A stretch of 64,000 nucleotides of DNA from Chryseobacterium gleum (GTDB lineage Bacteria > Bacteroidota > Bacteroidia > Flavobacteriales > BACL11), in the NCBI GenBank assembly GCA_945865535.1, contig CAMBDW010000004.1, positions 1-64,000 of the forward strand. The letters are read 5' to 3'. This document shows, piece after piece, positions 44,530 to 52,044 of this stretch (positions are counted from its first letter, which is position 1; the number at the start of each line of letters is the position of its first letter). The notes below the pieces were generated by a model. That model had not been told where the DNA came from, did no database searches, and worked only from the letters and a program-made list of their open reading frames with translations. Both the position numbers and the translations under genes were made by a program.

Positions 44530-44814
44530 TTAAATATGCTTTGATCCTTGAGGCATAGTATAAAAAGTGGGATGACGGTACATTTTATCATTTGATGGAT
44601 CAAAAAACGCTTCACTATCTTCCGATTCTGAAGAAACAATTTCACTAGCTTTTACCACCCAGATACACGATCCTTCATTTCTTCTTGTATATAATTCTCT
44701 AGCATTTTCTAAAGCCATTACTTTATCATCAGCATGCACATTTCCTGCATGTTTGTGTGGTAATCCATTTTTACTTTGAATAAATACTTCCCAAACTGTT
44801 GCATTCTCTGTCAT
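44530..44814 (-). CDS. paaB: Phenylacetyl-CoA epoxidase subunit PaaB
   Basis: Small subunit that bridges PaaA-PaaC heterodimers. The sequence WEVFIQSKNGLPHKHAGNVH (residues 8-27) with ALENARELYTRRNEG and IWVVKASEI is diagnostic. 94 residues is full length. Six bases separate it from paaA. Confidence 0.95.
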   Translation of the reverse strand: MTENATVWEVFIQSKNGLPHKHAGNVHADDKVMALENARELYTRRNEGSCIWVVKASEIVSSESEDSEAFFDPSNDKMYRHPTFYTMPQGSKHI

Positions 44815-44820
44815 AGTAAT

Positions 44821-45744
44821 TTAATTTAGTGCTAATTCTTGTTTTTTAGCATATGTCTTTGCAGCATCACGAACCCATTTTCCCTCATCATGTGCTTTTT
44901 TATGATGGGCTAATCTTTGTTTATTACAGGGACCATTTCCATTTACTACATTCCAAAATTCATCCCAGTCCATTGCTCCAAAATCATAATGTCCTTTTTC
45001 TTCATTCCATTTTAAATCTTTATCAGGAATAGTAAGTCCAATTACTTGAGCTTGCCCAACAGTTTTATCAATAAAATCTTGCCTTAACTCATCATTAGTT
45101 TGTCTTTTTATTTTCCATTTCATTGCATTTCCGGTTCTTGGAGAATCAGAATCATTGGGCCCAAACATCATAATAGATGGCCACCAAAAACGATTTAAAG
45201 CATCTTGTGCCATTGCTTTTTGTTCGGGTGTTCCTTTTGCCATTTCTGCCATAATTTCATAGCCCTGCCTTTGATGAAAACTTTCTTCTTTACATATTTT
45301 CACCATTCCTCTTGAGTAAGGGCCGTAAGAGGTTCTCTGCAAGGAAACTTGATTAACAATAGCAGCACCATCAACGAGCCAGCCAATTGCTCCCATATCT
45401 GCCCAGCTAAGGGTAGGATAATTGAAAATTGAAGAGTATTTTGCTTCTCCATCATGAAGTTGCTGTATTAATTCTTCACGACTTATTCCTAAAGTTTCAC
45501 AGGCAGAATAAAGATAGAGACCATGTCCAGCTTCATCTTGCACTTTAGCAAGTAGTATCATTTTTGCCCTAAGTGATGGTGCTCTTGAGATCCAATTTCC
45601 TTCAGGTTGCATACCTATAATTTCAGAATGAGCATGTTGAGAAATTTGTCGAATTAAATGCTGCCTGTAAGCCTCAGGCATCCAATCTTTAGGTTCAATT
45701 TTTTCTTCTCTATCAATTTTGTTTTGAAATCTTTCTTCAGTCAT
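44821..45744 (-). CDS. paaA: Phenylacetyl-CoA epoxidase catalytic subunit PaaA
   Basis: Di-iron oxygenase subunit that epoxidises the ring of phenylacetyl-CoA. [20 protein letters not shown] supplies an iron-ligand ExxH motif, and [14 protein letters not shown] a second one. [19 protein letters not shown] and [16 protein letters not shown] are also family marks. I chose ATG 45744 ([11 protein letters not shown]), which lies 18 bases after a good -7 box; an in-frame TTG at 45765 would lie inside that box. 307 residues. First gene of the - strand paa run. Confidence 0.95.
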   Translation of the reverse strand: MTEERFQNKIDREEKIEPKDWMPEAYRQHLIRQISQHAHSEIIGMQPEGNWISRAPSLRAKMILLAKVQDEAGHGLYLYSACETLGISREELIQQLHDGEAKYSSIFNYPTLSWADMGAIGWLVDGAAIVNQVSLQRTSYGPYSRGMVKICKEESFHQRQGYEIMAEMAKGTPEQKAMAQDALNRFWWPSIMMFGPNDSDSPRTGNAMKWKIKRQTNDELRQDFIDKTVGQAQVIGLTIPDKDLKWNEEKGHYDFGAMDWDEFWNVVNGNGPCNKQRLAHHKKAHDEGKWVRDAAKTYAKKQELALN

Positions 45745-45762
45745 GGTGTAAATTTTGTTTTG

Positions 45763-45770
45763 CAAATTTA
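45763..45770 (-). promoter_or_regulatory. -7 box for paaABCD
   Basis: On the - strand this reads TAAATTTG, followed by CA, a perfect TAnnTTTG match ending 18 bases before the paaA ATG. No clear TTTG at the usual -33 distance is seen, so the promoter may depend on a regulator. Confidence 0.55.
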
Positions 45771-45793
45771 TGAATTTCTGTTTCTATAAATAT

Positions 45794-45838
45794 GATATTT
45801 GTCATAATATCTTTAACCCTAATATCTAAAATGATATT
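45794..45838. promoter_or_regulatory. Paired inverted repeats, candidate operator between paaA and paaE
   Basis: Two perfect inverted repeats with six-base arms and six-base spacers: GATATT-N6-AATATC at 45794-45811 and AATATC-N6-GATATT at 45821-45838. Their centres are 27 bases apart. The second overlaps the -7 box of paaE. This arrangement is what a dimeric repressor controlling both directions would need. The binding protein is unknown; no regulator gene lies nearby. Confidence 0.5.
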
Positions 45839-45842
45839 TTTG
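45835..45842 (+). promoter_or_regulatory. -7 box for paaE
   Basis: TATTTTTG, followed by CA, matches TAnnTTTG and ends 20 bases before the paaE ATG. It overlaps the right arm of an inverted repeat. Confidence 0.55.
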
Positions 45843-45862
45843 CACAAATTTTTTAAAATACT

Positions 45863-46900
45863 ATGAGTTCATTTCATTTTTTAGCCATTAAAAACATCAA
45901 TCAATTAACAAAAGATGCAGTTGAGATAAGTTTTGAGATCTCAAAATCACCTGAGTTTAATTTTACTCCAGGACAATACATTACCATTAAACACCAAATT
46001 AATGGGGAAGAAGTTAGAAGAGCGTATTCAATATGTTCCTCACTATCAGAAGGGCTTTCAATTGGTGTGAAATTAGTAGCAGGAGGTAAGATGTCATCAT
46101 TTTTAACCACTAAAGTAAAAATTGGAGATATTTTAGAAGTAATGCCTCCAAGTGGAAATTTTATAATGAAGGGAGATAAGAATCATATTGTAGGTATTTG
46201 TGCTGGAAGTGGAGTTACCCCAATTTTGTCTATGATTAAATCAAAAATGGAAAATTCAAAAGATTCAAAATTTACACTTATCTATGGCAATAAAACACAA
46301 GAATCCGTGATGTTTTATAATGAGTTGAAAGATTTAGCAAGTAAAAACCCTGAAAAGTTAAAAATACATTGGTTTTTTTCTAAAGAGAAAGTTCAGTCTT
46401 GTGTAAATGGCAGGATTGATAAAAATACCTTACAACACCTCATAAACACTTTTAGGGATTTAAAACAAGCTGATGATTATTTTATTTGTGGTCCCGGAGA
46501 AGTAATTGACAATACTAATGAGTTATTATTACTTAATCAAGTAAATCAATCTCATATACATTTTGAGAGGTTTATTGCTGTTAAAAAGGAGGATGGTATT
46601 AGTGATGCTGCAGAAATTATCTCTAATGTTAGGGTTTGTGTAGATGGAGAAGATTTTCAGTTTACTTTATCAAATAAAGGTCAAACAATTTTAGATGCTG
46701 CAATGAAGCATGGTGCTGATGTGCCTTTTTCATGTAAAGGAGCTGTTTGTTGTACTTGTAAAGCTAAAGTAATGGAAGGTAAAGTTACTATGGATGCCAA
46801 CTATTCTTTATCGGAAGAGGAAGTTGCTCAAGGATATATATTAACTTGTCAATCACATCCAGCATCCGAAAATGTAGTTATTGATTTTGATGAGATGTAA
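45863..46900 (+). CDS. paaE: Phenylacetyl-CoA epoxidase reductase PaaE
   Basis: Passes electrons from NAD(P)H through FAD and a 2Fe-2S centre to PaaA. The FAD domain has FTPGQYITIKHQINGEEVRR and YSICSS, the NAD(P) domain GICAGSGVTPILSMIKS, and the C-terminal plant-type ferredoxin domain has CKGAVCCTC (Cys291, 296, 299) with the fourth ligand in ILTCQSHP (Cys329). 345 residues is normal. It is alone on the + strand, divergent from paaABCD, and ends at a strong hairpin terminator. Confidence 0.95.
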   Translation: MSSFHFLAIKNINQLTKDAVEISFEISKSPEFNFTPGQYITIKHQINGEEVRRAYSICSSLSEGLSIGVKLVAGGKMSSFLTTKVKIGDILEVMPPSGNFIMKGDKNHIVGICAGSGVTPILSMIKSKMENSKDSKFTLIYGNKTQESVMFYNELKDLASKNPEKLKIHWFFSKEKVQSCVNGRIDKNTLQHLINTFRDLKQADDYFICGPGEVIDNTNELLLLNQVNQSHIHFERFIAVKKEDGISDAAEIISNVRVCVDGEDFQFTLSNKGQTILDAAMKHGADVPFSCKGAVCCTCKAKVMEGKVTMDANYSLSEEEVAQGYILTCQSHPASENVVIDFDEM

Positions 46901-46917
46901 AATAATATTACAAAACT

Positions 46918-46946
46918 AAAGCCGAGTAATTTACTCGGCTTTTTTT
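46918..46946. terminator. Intrinsic terminator between paaE and the ABC permease gene
   Basis: A perfect stem AAAGCCGAGTA / TACTCGGCTTT with a very short loop, followed by a run of T on the + strand and preceded by A on the other, so it can serve both convergent genes. Confidence 0.85.
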
Positions 46947-46965
46947 ATACTATGTTCTTAAAATT

Positions 46966-48291
46966 TTAACTTTTTAATTTAGGGTCTAAAGCATCACGAG
47001 AGGCTTCAGCAATCATATTGTAAATTGTAATGGTTATAAATATTGCTATACCTGGGTAAATAATCAACCACCAAGCTTCTAAGTTTTGTCTACCAAGGTT
47101 CAGTAAAGAGCCCCAAGTAACAATGTCTGTTGGTACTCCTATTCCTAAAAATGAAAGTCCACTTTCAATTAAAATTGCGGAAGCAATACCAAAGGCAATA
47201 CTTACAAATACAGGAGCTAATGCATTAGGTAGTGCATGTTTAAAAATGGTTCTAATTGATGAAAATCCTAATGATTCAGCTGCTTGAACAAACTCTAAGG
47301 AACGAATACGCAAGAACTCAGCTCTAGTAAATCTTGCAATACCACTCCATCCTGTAATACCTATTATGATCATAACAATCCATATACTTCTGTCAACAAT
47401 AGCAGTGATTGTAATAATTAAAAGTAATCTTGGAATAGAGTCTAGAAGCTCAATACCTCTAGATACAAATGTGTCTATAGGTACATTTGTTTCGGCTTTT
47501 AAATAGCCAAATTGAAACAATCTACTAAGTTGTCGGAATAAAAATACAATGCAGATTATAAGAGCAATACTTATTAGCATTTGTAATATTCCACTTGAGA
47601 TACTTTCTCCAAAAGCTTCTGCTAAAACATATTTTCTTTGTCCAAAACCATAGAATAGACCCATAAATATTCCAAAAAGTGTTAGCCAATATTTTATTCT
47701 AGGCATTTTTAATTTTGTATCACCAAAGAATCCTGCTAGAGCTCCTAAAATTATGCCTATTAAAGAAGCAATACCCATAGAAACTAAACCTACCATTAAG
47801 GAGATTCTTGTTCCATGAATTAAACCAGATGCTAAATCTCTACCAATTCCGTCTGTTCCTAATTTGTGTCTGAATTTTGATGGAATATCTATAATTTCTC
47901 CTTCACTATTTTTAAATCTTTGTTTGCCTAAAGGTGAAGCATATTCTCTATTATACATATCCATACTTGATGGAGAATAAGGAATTGGAGCCCATACTAC
48001 TGAGGTGAGATTCAATTGTCTCCAATCCGTAATATCATATTGCAATACTTGAATAAATTCCCCTTTAGGATTATAAATAGAATCAATTCTTGTTTCATTA
48101 GCAAATGCAGGATAAAGGGTATTTCCTTCAAATTCTGCATAAAGAGGCCTGTCATTAGCAATATATGGAGCAAAAACAGCAAGAATGATTAGCGCAAAGA
48201 GTAGATATAAACAAACTAATGCAATTTTATTTTTCTTGAATTGAGTCCAAGCATATTTCTTAAATGAAAAATTTTCGTTAGTATTTTGCAT
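46966..48291 (-). CDS. Oligopeptide-type ABC transporter permease (OppC/DppC family)
   Basis: Inner-membrane permease of a peptide or related importer. The N-terminal OppC motif (FKKYAWTQFKKNKIALVCLY) precedes the first membrane helix. A periplasmic region follows to about residue 150, then HKLGTDGIGRDLASGLIHG and four or five further helices. The EAA loop that contacts the ATPase is AAESLGFSSIRTIFKHALPN. An extra hydrophobic segment lies between the second helix and the EAA region (about residues 195-260). I chose ATG 48291, which follows the upstream stop by four bases; an earlier ATG at 48330 would overlap it by 35. Confidence 0.88.
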   Translation of the reverse strand: MQNTNENFSFKKYAWTQFKKNKIALVCLYLLFALIILAVFAPYIANDRPLYAEFEGNTLYPAFANETRIDSIYNPKGEFIQVLQYDITDWRQLNLTSVVWAPIPYSPSSMDMYNREYASPLGKQRFKNSEGEIIDIPSKFRHKLGTDGIGRDLASGLIHGTRISLMVGLVSMGIASLIGIILGALAGFFGDTKLKMPRIKYWLTLFGIFMGLFYGFGQRKYVLAEAFGESISSGILQMLISIALIICIVFLFRQLSRLFQFGYLKAETNVPIDTFVSRGIELLDSIPRLLLIITITAIVDRSIWIVMIIIGITGWSGIARFTRAEFLRIRSLEFVQAAESLGFSSIRTIFKHALPNALAPVFVSIAFGIASAILIESGLSFLGIGVPTDIVTWGSLLNLGRQNLEAWWLIIYPGIAIFITITIYNMIAEASRDALDPKLKS

Positions 48292-48295
48292 AATT

Positions 48296-49774
48296 CTATT
48301 TGTATGAAATTCTTGGGTCAACCAGGGCATAAAGTATATCAGATACTAAGTATCCAATCATGGTTAAAAAGCCAGAAAGGGTAAAGACTGTAATAATCAT
48401 TGGGTAATCGTAGTTTAATATGGCGTTAAAAACTTCAACTCCCATTCCAGGTATGGAGAAAATAACTTCAATAATAATACTACCTCCAATAGCCATTGGG
48501 AAGATAGCAGCAAAAACTGTAATTACAGGTAGTAAAGAGTTTCGTAATGCATGTTTAAGAATTACTTTCTTTTCTCCTAATCCTTTGGCTCTGGCAGTTC
48601 TAATATAATCTTGATTTACTATATCAATCATACCAACTCTCATAATTCTACTTAAAAAAGCAAATGAACCATAAGTGTAAGTAATAATTGGTAAAACTAA
48701 GTACGGCATCCTGTGTTTTATTTTTTCCCAAAAGCCCCACTCTGGATTAAATATAGTAGGGTCTTGAATTCCTGAAACTGGGAACCAACTCAAATTATCA
48801 GGGTTTGCAAATTGTAATAATAAAAGTGTGCCAACAAAGAATGAAGGCATAGAATACAGGATAAAAAGTACTAGTGACATTCCTTTGTCAGCTACTGAAT
48901 CTTTTCTGTAAGCTGAATAAATACCAATAGGAATACTAATTAGATAAGCTAAGAAGATTGAAATTAATGATAGAGTAAACGAGATTCCAACTTTTCCCCA
49001 AATTTTATCTTGTATTGGTTGACTATCAATATAAGATATACCAAAATCTCCTCTTAAAAGCCCCATTCTTTCTTTTCCATTACCAAAAAGCCATAAATGA
49101 TATTGATTTGTAGTTCCATAGAAATTTATTGCAGGAATATAAGTCTTCCATATTGTTTGTTTTGCAAGCAAATCAGCTCTACAATTTTGTGTCTTTAATA
49201 AAGGTTTGCTTAAAAAATTGAGAAACGAATGTTTAACAACCAAGCCATTCATTTTCTCGAATTTTCCTGCAATGAGTTCTTTATTGGATGTTTCTAATAG
49301 ACTTCCTATTTCAATACCAAATTGATTCGTAACTTCAGTTACAGTATTCAAATCTAAAGTGGAATCATTTGCAACAATTTGTTTTGCATTTATCTTTAAA
49401 TGAGATTTTTGCAACTGTAATAAAGAAGAGTAATAATCAGATACTACTTCCCAGTTTCCACTTTGATGCGTTAGCTCTTCAAGGGTTACTTTATGGTATT
49501 TATCTTGTACTTTGTAAAGTGTGTCAGAAGATGCCAGATCAGTAATGCTAAAGTAAAAGATAGGTAAATCCAATCCTAATTTTTTTCGCAGTTCTTCTTT
49601 TATTTTTTTGGAGGCTCCTGATTGTTGTTCAGCAGAGCCTTCACTTCCTGCTGCTTTGGATAAGCGTTCAACAGGATCTCCAGGAGCATTGATACTAATT
49701 ATGAATGATAATAGAGAAATCGCTATTAGCATAGGCATAAATGTTAGTACTCTTTTGATTACGTATTTAAACAT
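48296..49774 (-). CDS. Oligopeptide-type ABC transporter permease (OppB/DppB family) with large insert
   Basis: Partner permease. The N-terminus (MFKYVIKRVLTFMPMLIAI) and the GDPVERL block are standard, as is the C-terminal half with ARAKGLGEKKVILKHALRNS (EAA loop) and SIPGMGVEVFNAI. Between helix 1 and the second helix (about residues 45-260) lies an insert of more than 200 residues, mostly polar, with repeated short helical segments. Ordinary OppB proteins are about 300-340 residues, so at 492 this one is much longer. The insert must face the periplasm and might contact the binding protein. Confidence 0.88.
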   Translation of the reverse strand: MFKYVIKRVLTFMPMLIAISLLSFIISINAPGDPVERLSKAAGSEGSAEQQSGASKKIKEELRKKLGLDLPIFYFSITDLASSDTLYKVQDKYHKVTLEELTHQSGNWEVVSDYYSSLLQLQKSHLKINAKQIVANDSTLDLNTVTEVTNQFGIEIGSLLETSNKELIAGKFEKMNGLVVKHSFLNFLSKPLLKTQNCRADLLAKQTIWKTYIPAINFYGTTNQYHLWLFGNGKERMGLLRGDFGISYIDSQPIQDKIWGKVGISFTLSLISIFLAYLISIPIGIYSAYRKDSVADKGMSLVLFILYSMPSFFVGTLLLLQFANPDNLSWFPVSGIQDPTIFNPEWGFWEKIKHRMPYLVLPIITYTYGSFAFLSRIMRVGMIDIVNQDYIRTARAKGLGEKKVILKHALRNSLLPVITVFAAIFPMAIGGSIIIEVIFSIPGMGVEVFNAILNYDYPMIITVFTLSGFLTMIGYLVSDILYALVDPRISYK

Positions 49775-49797
49775 ATTTCTTTATTGCTAATTATTCT

Positions 49798-51561
49798 TTA
49801 GTTATTAGTGGGTACCATATTTTTGGCAGAAAATGCTGGTTTTAAATCTAAATTTTGAAGCATAACTCCTGGTCGTTCTAAGTACCTATCTATGTTGTTA
49901 AATCTTTTGTGTAATGCAAATTTCTTTTTTGTGGCGTAAAGAAATACATAAGGCTGATCGTTATATACTTTTGCTTGGAGTTTTAAAAGTGCATTGTGAT
50001 TTATTTCAGGATCTAGGGTATGATTTGCTTCTTCAATTAATGCATCACTCTCAGCATCTCCAAAACCACAAAAATTAGATCCTTTGGTAACCCAAGATGA
50101 TGTATGCCATAATTGCATAGGATTAGAGTAAGAAGCGCTACCTCCCCAACCACCAAGCATAGCATCAAATTCATGGTCCTTAGCATTTTTATAAAAGAGT
50201 GTAAAATCCATAGGAGTTGGCTCAGCAACTACTCCAGCTTTGTACATGCTAGCTTTCATCATAAGTACTATTTCTGTTGAGATTGGAGAACTCATGTAGC
50301 TTAGTTTAAAAGAAAAAGGAGTTTTGACTCCATTTATCATTTTATCACGAATATTATCTCCATCAGTATCTACCCAACCTGCCTGAGTTAAAAGCTCTTT
50401 TGCTTTTTCAATATCTAGAGGAATAAGTTTCAAAGTATCATTATATGCCTTTTGTAGTGGAGAAATCAATGATGCTTGCCTGCTTGCTTTTCCATGCATC
50501 ATGACCTCTATTATTTCATCAACTGGTATCATATAAGCCATTGCTCTTCTTACTTTTTGATCGGTAAAAAATGGCTTTTGTTTTATGCCATCTGGTTTCA
50601 TATTAAGGCCCATGTAATTAAACGAATATTGATCTAAAAAGTCAGATTCGTAGTTATCGTTGAAATATTCTCTTTCCTGTAATTTTAGCAGTTTGATAGT
50701 ACCAATTTCAGTTGTCACATCAATTTCTTGATTTTTAAGTGCAAGATAAGTAGAGGCGTCATCACTGATAATTTTAAAAATTATTTTATCGGGGTATGCT
50801 CTATTATATACTGAGGTGTCATTTGCTCCCCACCAATTCTTTTTCTTCTCAATTGTTATATATTGGCTAACTACCCACTCTGTTACTTTATAGGCTCCAA
50901 GCCCAACTAATAAATCTGGTTTAATTCCATTATCTGCATTGTTATAGCTATTAAAAAAATTAGACAAAACTTCAGTTTCTTTAAAATTTTCTGATAATAA
51001 ATCCACAAAAGTTACATTATCTAACACACCTTTTGGATCCCAAAGTGATTTTTGAACCATATAAAGTTCAGAGAAAATATACTTATTCTCCCAATGTATT
51101 TTTTGAGCATGCATGGTAAATTTCATTGGATTTGTAGGATCTATTTCAATACTTTTAATTACAGTAGAATAATTGCTTCTTATTTGTGCGTTATCAGTAA
51201 GAGGGCAAAGCATTAATTTTACCGAAAATGCAACATCTTCAGCAGTTAATTCTGATCCATCATCCCACAAAACACCTTTTTTTAGTTCATAGTCAAATGA
51301 TAAATTATCTTCTGATACAATAGGCATTTCTTTAACTAGATCTGGAATGTAATCTAGTGTTCTTAGATCTAATTTTATGAGTGTTTTCTGTGTGTAATTA
51401 AATATATAACTTCTCATAACAGAGTTGTCATTAAAAGGGTGCAATCCATCAGGCTGAGCTGTCAAATGGGCAATAACGGTGTTTTGTGAGAGATCTCTTT
51501 TTTTAACGCAAGAAGTTAATATAGCTGATATAAAGAGTGTTAACAATATTTTTTTAGTCAT
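49798..51561 (-). CDS. Peptide-type ABC transporter substrate-binding lipoprotein (SBP_bac_5)
   Basis: Extracytoplasmic binding protein for the permeases downstream. It has a lipoprotein signal ending in LTSC (Cys18), then the SBP_bac_5 pattern: AQPDGLHPFND, LKKGVLWDDGSELTAEDVAF, VGLGAYKVTEW, the RRAMAYMIPVDEII helix and LLTQAGWVDTDGDN. Members carry oligopeptides, nickel or sugars; the ligand cannot be predicted. 587 residues is typical. A perfect -7 box lies 20 bases before the ATG, so this is the first gene of the operon. Confidence 0.9.
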   Translation of the reverse strand: MTKKILLTLFISAILTSCVKKRDLSQNTVIAHLTAQPDGLHPFNDNSVMRSYIFNYTQKTLIKLDLRTLDYIPDLVKEMPIVSEDNLSFDYELKKGVLWDDGSELTAEDVAFSVKLMLCPLTDNAQIRSNYSTVIKSIEIDPTNPMKFTMHAQKIHWENKYIFSELYMVQKSLWDPKGVLDNVTFVDLLSENFKETEVLSNFFNSYNNADNGIKPDLLVGLGAYKVTEWVVSQYITIEKKKNWWGANDTSVYNRAYPDKIIFKIISDDASTYLALKNQEIDVTTEIGTIKLLKLQEREYFNDNYESDFLDQYSFNYMGLNMKPDGIKQKPFFTDQKVRRAMAYMIPVDEIIEVMMHGKASRQASLISPLQKAYNDTLKLIPLDIEKAKELLTQAGWVDTDGDNIRDKMINGVKTPFSFKLSYMSSPISTEIVLMMKASMYKAGVVAEPTPMDFTLFYKNAKDHEFDAMLGGWGGSASYSNPMQLWHTSSWVTKGSNFCGFGDAESDALIEEANHTLDPEINHNALLKLQAKVYNDQPYVFLYATKKKFALHKRFNNIDRYLERPGVMLQNLDLKPAFSAKNMVPTNN

Positions 51562-51581
51562 AATCTAATTTAATAGGTCTG

Positions 51582-51589
51582 CAAATATA
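51582..51589 (-). promoter_or_regulatory. -7 box for the substrate-binding protein operon
   Basis: On the - strand this reads TATATTTG followed by CA, a perfect TAnnTTTG match ending 20 bases before the ATG at 51561. Confidence 0.6.
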
Positions 51590-51643
51590 ACATTTGACCC
51601 AAATAAATTAGCATATTACATTTCAAATAAATTTAAAATTTTG

Positions 51644-51674
51644 TTTGCTACAAATTGAGATTAGTATACATTTG
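51644..51674 (+). promoter_or_regulatory. Promoter of the tRNA pair
   Basis: TTTG at 51644-51647, 19 bases of spacing, then TACATTTG at 51667-51674 followed by CA. Both the -33 and -7 elements fit the Bacteroidota consensus, the best promoter in the window. tRNA-Ser begins 38 bases downstream. Confidence 0.7.
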
Positions 51675-51712
51675 CAACCCTAAAAAAATAGTTCATAAAA
51701 GATTTTAAAATT

Positions 51713-51801
51713 GGAGAGGTGCCTGAGAGGCCGAAAGGACTTGTTTGCTAAACAAGCGTACCCCTAACGGGGTACCCGGGGTTCGAATCCCCGTCTCTCC
51801 G
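51713..51801 (+). tRNA. tRNA-Ser(GCT)
   Basis: The acceptor stem GGAGAGG pairs with TCTCTCC, the T arm has GGTTCGAATCC, and a long variable arm (GTACCCCTAACGGGGTAC) marks a class II tRNA. The anticodon loop TTGCTAA has GCT at 51747-51749, reading AGC/AGU. The discriminator is G and no CCA is encoded. Confidence 0.97.
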
Positions 51802-51863
51802 CAAAATAAAAAAGTTTTTTGGTTTTGATGTACAAAACTTTTTTAGATTTGCAAACCTTTTTT

Positions 51864-51937
51864 CGGGGTATAGCGTAGCCCGGTATCGCGCCTGCTTTGG
51901 GAGCAGGAGGTCGCAAGTTCGAATCTTGCTACCCCGA
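51864..51937 (+). tRNA. tRNA-Pro(TGG)
   Basis: The acceptor stem CGGGGTA pairs with TACCCCG, D and T arms are normal (AAGTTCGAATCTT) and the anticodon loop TTTGGGA has TGG at 51898-51900, reading proline codons. The discriminator is A and no CCA is encoded. It follows tRNA-Ser by 62 bases and is likely cotranscribed. Confidence 0.97.
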
Positions 51938-51949
51938 CTTAAAAATAAA

Positions 51950-51974
51950 AACCCTACTGAGAAGTGGGTTTTTT
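51950..51974. terminator. Terminator after the tRNA pair (also usable from hutU)
   Basis: The hairpin AACCC-(T)-ACT / AGT-GGGTT has a GAGA loop and one bulged base, and is followed by T6. A smaller AAAGAC/GTCTTT hairpin lies at 51978-51995. Read from the other strand the first hairpin is also followed by T, so it can end hutU too. Confidence 0.7.
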
Positions 51975-52044
51975 ATTAAAGACCTTGCAGTCTTTTGTTT
52001 TGAATTTTAGTAGTAAGATTTAATAAACTAAAGACTTTTTCAAT

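Noticed and set aside
45745-45765. TTG start at 45765 for paaA
   Set aside because: The codon lies within the -7 box, and the ATG at 45744 matches the usual PaaA N-terminus.
48292-48330. ATG 48330 as start of the OppC-like permease
   Set aside because: It overlaps oppB by 35 bases and the added residues do not resemble OppC N-termini; ATG 48291 is four bases after the oppB stop.
51713-51937. tRNA pair as an integration site for a mobile element
   Set aside because: No integrase, no direct repeat of the tRNA 3' end and no change in gene content next to the tRNAs was seen.
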